Positions 42,636 to 49,970 of a DNA stretch of 64,000 nucleotides are shown here, in pieces (within the stretch, counting starts at the first letter, position 1; every line of letters begins with the position of its first letter). The notes beneath the pieces were generated by a model. That model saw only the letters and a list, made by a program, of their open reading frames with translations. It did not search any database and was not told the origin of the DNA. This DNA comes from Cupidesulfovibrio sp000226255 (GTDB lineage: Bacteria; Desulfobacterota; Desulfovibrionia; Desulfovibrionales; Desulfovibrionaceae). Position numbers and translations under genes: made by a program. The stretch covers positions 1,116,001-1,180,000 of the forward strand of contig NZ_AP036014.1 in assembly GCF_003402415.2 (NCBI RefSeq). The letters are read 5' to 3'.

Positions 42636-43269
42636 CCCACCCCATACCCCCGCCGATTGCCGTTTTCTGCTCATCGACGATCACCCTGCCGTGCGTCAGG
42701 GGCTGAACCTGCTGCTGGAGTCCAACGGTTACACGCCCGGCGTGGAAGCCGGAACCTGCGCCGACGCGAAGGAATGTCTGGAACAGGCCGCCTTCGATCT
42801 CGCGCTGCTGGACCTTTCATTGGCGGACGGCAGCGGCCTGGACCTGCTCGCCGATCTTGCCGAACACGGTGTCCGCACCCTGGTCTATTCCATGCATGAA
42901 GACCCCGGCACCATAGACCGTGCGCTGCGCTGCGGTGCGAACGGCTATGTGACCAAGCGCGAGGAGCCAGGCGTGCTGCTGGATGGGATAGAGGGCGTGC
43001 TGCGCGGTGAATGCTTCCTGAGCGACCGCGCCGGATTGAGCCTGGATGAAACGGCTGGCTCTCCGGCCACGGACCCGCTCTTTCTGCTCAGCGATCAGGA
43101 GCGGGCCATTTTCTCGGCCATGGCGCGCGGTGTGAGCAACATGGAGGTTGCCGCAAACCTGGGTATCAGCCCCAGGACAGTGGAGACATATCTGACGCGG
43201 ATGGTCAACAAACTGGGGCTGCCGAACGTGCGTACCCTGCGCAAATTCGCCATCAACGGACGGGAGTAG
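42622..43269 (+). CDS. NarL/LuxR-type response regulator
   Basis: 215-aa two-component regulator. Receiver domain with LLIDDHPAVRQGL, phospho-accepting Asp in LALLDLSLADG (about residue 64), Ser in LVYSMHED and Lys in GYVTKRE. A LuxR helix-turn-helix at the C-terminus contains LSDQERAIFSAMARGVSNMEVAANLGIS and RTVETYLTRMVNKLG. It is translationally coupled to the sensor kinase upstream. Target genes are unknown; adjacency to the autotransporter and Lap genes makes surface-protein control plausible. Confidence 0.9.
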   Translation: MLPADPPHTPADCRFLLIDDHPAVRQGLNLLLESNGYTPGVEAGTCADAKECLEQAAFDLALLDLSLADGSGLDLLADLAEHGVRTLVYSMHEDPGTIDRALRCGANGYVTKREEPGVLLDGIEGVLRGECFLSDRAGLSLDETAGSPATDPLFLLSDQERAIFSAMARGVSNMEVAANLGISPRTVETYLTRMVNKLGLPNVRTLRKFAINGRE

Positions 43270-43824
43270 GAGCCACCCCGGGACCGACCCCGCCTCAGAA
43301 AGCAGCGCGGGCCAGAGGTCGATCCAAGCTCCGCTGCCATCCCCCAGCCCCGGAATCATACGTACGACAGCAGACGCCTTGGCTCCCGGACGAGCCACAA
43401 CGGAATCCGTCATCTGCCCGGCGACGTTGCTGCCGCCCCTTACAGGTGGCACTTGCTGTGTCATGACAAGGGGTTGAAGAGGGGTTGGGCTATGCGTCAG
43501 CAAATATCCCGTTATCGCCACATCCCAGGCGTTGCGTTGATGCGCCGTGCTGGTGCGCGCCGCGAAGTGGTGCGTCCGCCAGGCGGTGCGACGTGGTGCT
43601 TCCCATGCCCCGGCTAGGGGGGCTGCTTTTGCGCGGTCGTCGCGTCAGTCGTCGCGGAGGCTGGTTTTTTCGGCCTTCGGACGCGGGAAAGCAGAAAGGA
43701 GGAGCGCCATAATCCGGTTGCGCGGCAGGGGGGCCGCGCGTATAGGATGAAATGTCCGGAAAGGGGGGCCGGTTGCCGTCCCCCCCGCTGCGCCATTGGT
43801 CATTCACCTCACGAGGGGTCCGCC
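43270..43824. other. Intergenic region upstream of the lap export operon
   Basis: No supported gene. The last ~80 bases are open in frame with the exporter and an ATG exists at 43747, but the GTG at 43825 has the better ribosome-binding site. No clear sigma-70 or sigma-54 promoter or dyad was found. Confidence 0.4.
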
Positions 43825-46800
43825 GTGTCAGACAAGCCTTCTTCCCCGCCTTCCGCTCGCCCCGACGCCACGCAACCCGGCAAGGAGCCGGACAAGGGAC
43901 CGGACAAGGGTTCGGGCGCATCGCCAGGGCGGGTTTCCGCCGTCAGCCCCGCGTCGGCGGCAGCCACCGCCGCGCGCCCGGCAGGGCCGGATGCGGGCAA
44001 GCCCGCCGAGCGCCCCCTGGCGCGGTTTTCCGAACGGGCGGCGGAACGCGCGGCCGACAAGCCGTCGGGCAGCCCCGCCGACAAGATTTCCGACAAGGCC
44101 GCCAGCCGCCCCGACGAACGTTCCCCGGGCCGACCTGCTGACCACCCTGCGGATCGTCCCGCCGACAGGTCTGGCGACAGGCCGCCCCGGCCGTCCTACG
44201 GATTCGCTGGCCGCCCGGCCACGGGAACCGGCAGCGAGACCGGCAAGGCCCCCGGCGTCGAAGCTGGCAAGGGTGCCGGTGGCGACGCGGCGAAAGCCGC
44301 TGCCGCTCCTTCGTCGTCGCCCCCGTCACCTGGCGTGGCCACGCCCGCAGGCACGGCCAGGCCCGCCTCCGCGCCTGCCACGCCTTCGGGCGCGGCCAGG
44401 CCTGCCGATGCGACCACGGCGAAGCCCGCAGGGGCCACACCGCCGTCTGGCGCACAGTCGTCCGCCACGCAGCCGTCTGGCACGCCACCGTCCGGCGGTC
44501 CCGCCGCCAGCCAGGCAGCCGGGCCGCCCCCCCTGCACGCCACGGTGACGCCGGGCAGGCCTTCGTCCGGCATGGCAACCCCGCCGGGGGTGTCCGTCAC
44601 CCCCGCGCCGCGCCCGGCCCTGCCGCCCGATCCCTATCGCGCCGCCGCCTTCGCGCCGGAAGAACCCATCCCCGCCGTGGGCGCGCCGCGCCCCGTGCCG
44701 CCCCCGCCGCCCTCCGCCATCCCGCGCGATGCCGCAGCCGCCACCGCCGCCGCGCTGGAAGGCCCGCAGCTTGACGCCGCGCTGGAGCCCCCGGTGCCGC
44801 AGGCGGGCATTCCCGACATGCGCGGGCTGGACCCGGCCGACGTGGACTACACCCCGCCGCTCATCGAGTGCATGAGTTTTCTGTTCCGCCTGCACGGCAA
44901 GCCGGTGTCCACGCGGTTCCTCATCGCCGGGCTGCCCATGACCGACGGGCCGGTGCACCCGTCTGCCTGCATCCGTGCCGCGCGCACGGCGGGCATGGCC
45001 TCGAGCGTGGTGTACCGCCCCACGCTGGACCGCATCTCGTCCCTGACCCTGCCGTGCATCCTGCTGCTGCGGCAGGAAAAGGCCTGCGTGCTGCTGTCCC
45101 TGCAAGGTGACAAGGCCGAGGTGCTGTTTCCGGAAACGGGCATGGAACCGCGCATGGTGCCCGTGGACGAGCTGACCAAGGAATACACCGGCTACGCCAT
45201 GTTCGCCCGGCTGGAAGGCAAGCTGGACCGCCGGGCCAGCGAGATAAAGCTGCTGAAGGCCAAGCGCTGGTTCTGGGACACGCTGCTGCACTTCCTGCCC
45301 ATCTACAAGCACGTGCTGTTCGCCAGCGTGGTGGTGAACCTGCTGACCATCGTCAGCCCGCTGTTCTTCATGAACGTGTACGACCGCGTGGTGCCCAACA
45401 GCGCCACCGAGACGCTGTGGGTGCTGGCCATCGGCATCGGCATCGCCTACGTGTTCGATTTTCTGCTGCGCAACCTGCGCAGCTACTTCGTGGACGTGGC
45501 GGGCCGCAACGCCGACATCGTGCTGGCCAGCCGCCTGATGAACCAACTGATGAGCCTGCGCCTGGACGCCAAGCCCGATTCCACCGGTTCGCTGGCCAAC
45601 AACCTGCGCGAGTTCGAGTCGCTGCGCGAGTTCTTCGGCTCCACCACGCTGCTGGCGCTGGTGGACCTGCCCTTCCTGGTGCTGTTCGTGCTCATCGTGT
45701 GCTTTATCGGCGGCCCCATCGGGGTGGTGCCCATGCTGGCCGTGCCCATTGTGGTGGGCATCGGCATGCTGCTCCAACTGCCGTTCCAGCGTCTGGCCGA
45801 GGCGGGCTACAAGGAGGGCATGCAGAAGAACGCCCTGCTGGTGGAGATCATCAACGGCCTGGAAACCGTGAAGTCGTCGCTGGCCGAAGGCCGCATGCAG
45901 CACGCCTGGGAGAAGGTGGTGGGCATGAGCGCCTCGTCCAACGCGCACACCAAGGGGCTGGCCAACATCTCGGTGACCATGTCCATCCTGTTCACCCAGT
46001 TGGTTAGCGTGACGGTGATCATCTGGGGCGTGTACCGCATTTCCGACGGCCTGCTGACCATGGGCGGGCTCATCGCCTGCAACATGCTGGCCTCGCGCGC
46101 CATGGCCCCGCTGAGCCAGGTGGCGGCCATGTTGGCGCGGCTGCAGCAGTCGCGCATGGCGCTGAAATCGCTTGATATGCTCATGAATTTGCCCACGGAA
46201 CGGCCAGAGGACCGTCCGTATGTCGATTTCGGCCCGCTGGAGCATTCCATCGTCTTCGAGAGCGTGTCCTTCGCCTATCCCGGTTCCGAGCGGCTGGCGC
46301 TGGAAAACGTGAACATGACCATACGCCCCGGCGAGCGGGTGGGCGTCATCGGGCGCATGGGGTCCGGCAAGTCGACCATGGGCCGCCTGGCCATCGGGCT
46401 GTACCAGCCGCGCGACGGCGCGGTGCGCTTCGGCGGGGTGGACATCCGCCAGATGGACATGGCCGACCTGCGTTCGCGCGTGGGCTACCTTGCGCAGGAC
46501 AACTACCTGTTTTACGGCTCGGTGCGCGACAACATCGCCATCGGCGTGCCCAACGCCGACGACCGCATGATCCTGCGCGCCGCCACCATCGCGGGCGTGG
46601 TCGATTTCGTGCGCGGGCACCCGGCGGGCTTCGGCATGCCGGTGGGCGAGCGGGGCATGGCCCTTTCGGGCGGGCAGCGCCAGGCCGTGGCCCTGGCGCG
46701 TTCGCTGCTGCACGACCCGGACGTGCTGATACTGGACGAACCGTCCAGCAACATGGACAATTCGTCGGAAATGGCGCTCAAGCGCCGCCTTGCGGAAATA

Positions 46801-47004
46801 TTGGGCAAGAAGACGCTCATCCTCGTCACCCACCGGGTGAGCATGCTTGATCTGGTGGACCGGCTGGTGGTGCTCGACCACGGCAAGGTGGTGGCCGACG
46901 GCCCCAAGCAGGCCGTCCTTGCCGCGCTGCGCGGCGATCAGGTGCGCGCGGCCGGGGCCGCACGCTTCACGGGCGCGCCCGCAGCCGCCCCTCGTCAGGG
47001 CTAA
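43825..47004 (+). CDS. Type I secretion ABC exporter, LapB-like, with long N-terminal extension
   Basis: 1059-aa inner-membrane exporter. The first ~340 residues are Pro/Ala/Ser/Gly-rich and charged (for example SDKPSGSPADKISDKAA), which is not part of the normal family (about 720 aa). Then comes a C39-like domain (PPLIECMSFLFRLHGKPVS); its active-site region resembles the non-proteolytic LapB class, so it probably binds substrate rather than cleaving it. Membrane helices span ~480-710. The ATPase has Walker A GRMGSGKST (about 840), LSGGQRQAVALARSL and Walker B VLILDEPSSNMD. Start GTG with GAGGGG upstream; an ATG at 43747 is the alternative. First gene of a four-gene operon and presumed exporter of the adhesin at 31290. 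Confidence 0.9.
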   Translation: MSDKPSSPPSARPDATQPGKEPDKGPDKGSGASPGRVSAVSPASAAATAARPAGPDAGKPAERPLARFSERAAERAADKPSGSPADKISDKAASRPDERSPGRPADHPADRPADRSGDRPPRPSYGFAGRPATGTGSETGKAPGVEAGKGAGGDAAKAAAAPSSSPPSPGVATPAGTARPASAPATPSGAARPADATTAKPAGATPPSGAQSSATQPSGTPPSGGPAASQAAGPPPLHATVTPGRPSSGMATPPGVSVTPAPRPALPPDPYRAAAFAPEEPIPAVGAPRPVPPPPPSAIPRDAAAATAAALEGPQLDAALEPPVPQAGIPDMRGLDPADVDYTPPLIECMSFLFRLHGKPVSTRFLIAGLPMTDGPVHPSACIRAARTAGMASSVVYRPTLDRISSLTLPCILLLRQEKACVLLSLQGDKAEVLFPETGMEPRMVPVDELTKEYTGYAMFARLEGKLDRRASEIKLLKAKRWFWDTLLHFLPIYKHVLFASVVVNLLTIVSPLFFMNVYDRVVPNSATETLWVLAIGIGIAYVFDFLLRNLRSYFVDVAGRNADIVLASRLMNQLMSLRLDAKPDSTGSLANNLREFESLREFFGSTTLLALVDLPFLVLFVLIVCFIGGPIGVVPMLAVPIVVGIGMLLQLPFQRLAEAGYKEGMQKNALLVEIINGLETVKSSLAEGRMQHAWEKVVGMSASSNAHTKGLANISVTMSILFTQLVSVTVIIWGVYRISDGLLTMGGLIACNMLASRAMAPLSQVAAMLARLQQSRMALKSLDMLMNLPTERPEDRPYVDFGPLEHSIVFESVSFAYPGSERLALENVNMTIRPGERVGVIGRMGSGKSTMGRLAIGLYQPRDGAVRFGGVDIRQMDMADLRSRVGYLAQDNYLFYGSVRDNIAIGVPNADDRMILRAATIAGVVDFVRGHPAGFGMPVGERGMALSGGQRQAVALARSLLHDPDVLILDEPSSNMDNSSEMALKRRLAEILGKKTLILVTHRVSMLDLVDRLVVLDHGKVVADGPKQAVLAALRGDQVRAAGAARFTGAPAAAPRQG

Positions 47005-47017
47005 CGGGAGCATGACC

Positions 47018-48556
47018 ATGGAAAACGACAAGAGCACAGCTGGCGGGACTTCATCGAACACGGCGGGCGGCACGGCGGGCGGCACGGCGGGCGGCACGGG
47101 GGGGGCAACGCCTTCCGGCATGCCCCCCGGCATGCCTCCGGGCATGGCCCCGGGCCAGACTGGTTCCGGTGCGTCCACCCTTGGCCAGCGTCTGGCCGGG
47201 GCTGTCCGGGGCGGCTCCATGGGCAACGGGGCCGAGCAGGGCGTGCGCCGCGACGACCTGGAATTCATGAGCGAGGTGGATGCGGCCCTGCACCGCAAGG
47301 GGCACCCGCTGGCCTTCCTGCTGTCCGCCTCGCTGGGCGTGTTCTTTCTGGTGTTCATCGTCTGGTCGGCCTTCGCGCCGCTGGACGAGGTGACGCGCGG
47401 CCAGGCCCAGGTCATTCCCTCGCAGCGCATCCAGGAGATCCAGAACCTGGAAGGCGGCATCATCAGCGAGATTTTCGTGCGCGAAGGGCAGATAGTGGAA
47501 AAGGGCACGGTGCTGGTGCGTCTGGACAACGAATCGGCGGCCAGCTTCTTTCGCGACGCGGTGTCCAAGTCGTACGAGCACATGGCCGCCATCGCCCGGC
47601 TGGAGGCGGAAATGGCGGGCAAGGACCCGGTGTACCCGCAGGAGGTGATCCAGAAGGCCCCGCAGGTGGTGGCCGACCAGACCTCCATCCACAACGCGCG
47701 CAAGCGCCAGTTGGAACTGGAACTGAGCGTGCTGGAAAGCCAGCTTTCGCAAAAGCGCCAGGAAGTGGACGAAATGGTGGGGCGGCAGGGGCAACTGGGC
47801 GCCAGCCTGCGCGTGGCGCAGGAGCAGCGCGACATCGCCCGGCCGCTGGTGGAGAAGCAGATATACTCCAAGGTGGACTACCTGAGCCTTGAGCAGCGCG
47901 TCATCCAGCTGCGCGGCGACATCAGTTCGCTGGCCGTGAACATTCCCAAAGCCCGGTCCGCCGTGCACGAAGTGGAGCAGCGGTTGTCGCACCGCAAGGC
48001 AGAGGTGCGTTCGCAGGCGGTGGAAGAAATCAACAAGCGCCGCGTGGAACTGAACTCGCTGCGCGAAACCCTGTCCGCCGGGGAAGACCGCGTGACCCGC
48101 ACCGACCTGCGCGCCCCGGTGCGCGGCACGGTGAAGCGGATCATCATCAATACCCAGGGCGGGGTGGTGAAGCCGGGCGAATCCATCCTGGAGCTGGTTC
48201 CGCTGGACGACACCCTGCTGGTGGAGGCGCGCGTCCGCCCGGCGGACATCGCCTTCCTCCATCCGGGGCAGAAGGCCATCGTCAAGATCACCGCCTACGA
48301 CTTTTCCATCTACGGCGGGCTGGAGGCGGGGCTGGAGCAGATCAGCGCGGACACCATAGAGGACCGCAAGGGCGAGTTCTACTACCTGGTCAAGCTGCGC
48401 ACCAAGAAGAACGCCATCACCTATCGCGGCGAAAACCTGCCCATCATGCCGGGCATGACCGCCACGGTGGACATTCTTACCGGCAAGAAGACGGTGCTTG
48501 ATTATCTGCTGAAGCCCATCTTGAAGGCGCAGCAGAATGCCATGCGGGAGCGTTGA
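47018..48556 (+). CDS. HlyD-family membrane fusion protein, LapC-like
   Basis: 512-aa periplasmic adaptor of the type I system. A low-complexity cytoplasmic N-terminus (TAGGTAGGTAGGTGG, then PSGMPPGMPPGMAPG) precedes one transmembrane helix (about 92-112, AFLLSASLGVFFLVFIVWSA). The biotinyl-lipoyl-like segment has VIPSQRIQEIQNLEGGIISEIFV, then come long coiled-coil hairpins (~175-340) and a beta-barrel with TDLRAPVRGTVKRI and LRTKKNAI. ATG at 47018 is chosen because GGGAG lies seven bases upstream; the ATG at 47012 is too close to it. The stop overlaps the next gene by one base. Confidence 0.9.
   Translation: MENDKSTAGGTSSNTAGGTAGGTAGGTGGATPSGMPPGMPPGMAPGQTGSGASTLGQRLAGAVRGGSMGNGAEQGVRRDDLEFMSEVDAALHRKGHPLAFLLSASLGVFFLVFIVWSAFAPLDEVTRGQAQVIPSQRIQEIQNLEGGIISEIFVREGQIVEKGTVLVRLDNESAASFFRDAVSKSYEHMAAIARLEAEMAGKDPVYPQEVIQKAPQVVADQTSIHNARKRQLELELSVLESQLSQKRQEVDEMVGRQGQLGASLRVAQEQRDIARPLVEKQIYSKVDYLSLEQRVIQLRGDISSLAVNIPKARSAVHEVEQRLSHRKAEVRSQAVEEINKRRVELNSLRETLSAGEDRVTRTDLRAPVRGTVKRIIINTQGGVVKPGESILELVPLDDTLLVEARVRPADIAFLHPGQKAIVKITAYDFSIYGGLEAGLEQISADTIEDRKGEFYYLVKLRTKKNAITYRGENLPIMPGMTATVDILTGKKTVLDYLLKPILKAQQNAMRER
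47061..47105 (+). repeat. Simple repeats in the 5' end of the HlyD gene
   Basis: Three perfect tandem copies of a 12-bp unit (CGGCGGGCGGCA, 47061-47096) encode AGGT repeats. After one C comes a run of eight G (47098-47105). Slippage in the G tract would shift the frame early in the gene. Confidence 0.75.
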
Positions 48557-49872
48557 TGCGAAATGGGGCCATGGGCGTGGGAACCGGCGCGGGAAGCGCG
48601 CCGAGTCTCCCCGGCCCGCCGGTTGCGGCGGACCGGGCCGGGGGGGCGCGTTCGCGCCGTGAACCCGGCGCATGTGGACCCGGCGCATGTGGGCAAGGTG
48701 CGCGTGGCCTGATGCAGGGTGTTGGTGATTTCCCTTCGGTTCCGGTCCTGCTGCTGTGCGCCCTGCTGGCGATGGCGCTGGCGGTCGGGACCGGCGCGTG
48801 GCGCGGGACGGCCATGGCGGGCGGGTCCGCCCCCAAGGCCGCGCCCATGCAGGCGCAGGACGGCGATGCGACCGCGCGGCAGCAACCACCGGCCCCCGCC
48901 GAGGTGCGCGGGGCGGTGGACGGGACCGGAAAGACGCAGGAAGCGCGGCAGGCCTCCGGCGAGCCGCCCCGGCAAGACGCGCGGGCGGAAGTGGTGACCA
49001 CCGGGCCGGACAAGGGTGATGCTGGGGGCGATGCAGGGGACGGCGCGGCGGGCCATGCGGCCGGGCCTGGCGATGTGCCCAATGGCGCGGTCGGCGCGGT
49101 CGGCTCCGAGCGTCCCGACCGTGATGGCGTGGACAAGACGGCTGGCGAGGTCGCGGGCAAGGGCGCGGTGGGCGTGCCCGACGCGCCCCTGGTGGCCCAG
49201 GCTGAGCAGCCGGGGCAAGCACGCCAGCCGGGCCAATCGGGCCAGCCGGGCCAGCCCGCCGCGGAGGCAACCCCCGCGCCCAAAGGCTCCACCGGCATCA
49301 GGCTGTTCAAGACCATCGAGTTCCGGGGGCCGCTGAAGAACCTGCCCAAGTGGGACCGCGTGCTGGGCGTGGACCGCAAGAACCCCGGCCTGATTCCGGA
49401 GCGGGCGCTGGGCGGGCGCAATGCCCTGTGGGGCGAGTTGCGTTCGGAATGGCGCGGGCTGTCCACCATGGACAAGCTGCGCAACGTGAATTCGCTCTTC
49501 AATCAATGGCCCTACCGGCTGGACAGCGAAGTGTGGGGCGTGGTGGACTACTGGGCCGCTCCGGTGGAGTTCCTGCGCAAGTCGGGCGACTGCGAAGACT
49601 ACGCCATAACCAAATATTTCGCCCTGAAGCAGCTTGGCGTGCCTGTTTCCGACATGCGTATCGTCATCCTGCTCGACTCCATCCGGCGGCTGGCACATGC
49701 CATCCTGGTGGTGTACACGGGCGGGGACGCCTACGTGCTGGACAACCTTTCCAATGTGGTGCTGTCGCACCAGCGTTACGGACATTACGTGCCGCAGTAC
49801 TCCATAAACGAAGAACACCGATGGGCGCACATTCCCGTAAGGGGCGGCCCCGGCACCCGAAGAATGCAATAG
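48556..49872 (+). CDS. LapG-type periplasmic cysteine protease (BTLCP family)
   Basis: 438-aa transglutaminase-like cysteine proteinase. The catalytic triad can be placed at Cys346 (RKSGDCEDYA), His381 (RRLAHAILVVY) and Asp396 (AYVLDNLS). The flanking NSLFNQWPYRLD and VVDYWAAPVEFL are typical LapG sequences. A signal anchor lies near residues 55-80 (FPSVPVLLLCALLAMALAVG), followed by a ~150-residue Ala/Gly/Pro-rich linker not present in ordinary LapG. ATG at 48556 overlaps the upstream stop (TGATG); an internal Met (MQGVGDF) just before the signal could be the true start. It should cut the adhesin at its PAAG site when released from its inhibitor. Confidence 0.88.
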   Translation: MRNGAMGVGTGAGSAPSLPGPPVAADRAGGARSRREPGACGPGACGQGARGLMQGVGDFPSVPVLLLCALLAMALAVGTGAWRGTAMAGGSAPKAAPMQAQDGDATARQQPPAPAEVRGAVDGTGKTQEARQASGEPPRQDARAEVVTTGPDKGDAGGDAGDGAAGHAAGPGDVPNGAVGAVGSERPDRDGVDKTAGEVAGKGAVGVPDAPLVAQAEQPGQARQPGQSGQPGQPAAEATPAPKGSTGIRLFKTIEFRGPLKNLPKWDRVLGVDRKNPGLIPERALGGRNALWGELRSEWRGLSTMDKLRNVNSLFNQWPYRLDSEVWGVVDYWAAPVEFLRKSGDCEDYAITKYFALKQLGVPVSDMRIVILLDSIRRLAHAILVVYTGGDAYVLDNLSNVVLSHQRYGHYVPQYSINEEHRWAHIPVRGGPGTRRMQ

Positions 49873-49970
49873 GCATTTCGACATCGGAAACGTCTGTCGA
49901 GAAATGCCCCGGCGGCGCGAAAAGCGCCGCCCGCCCCGATTGAAAATTTGCTCTAGACCGCGGAGGACCC

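Noticed and set aside
44326..47871. Open frame of 1181 codons antisense to the exporter operon
   Set aside because: Antisense of well-supported LapB and HlyD genes; composition typical of a shadow frame.
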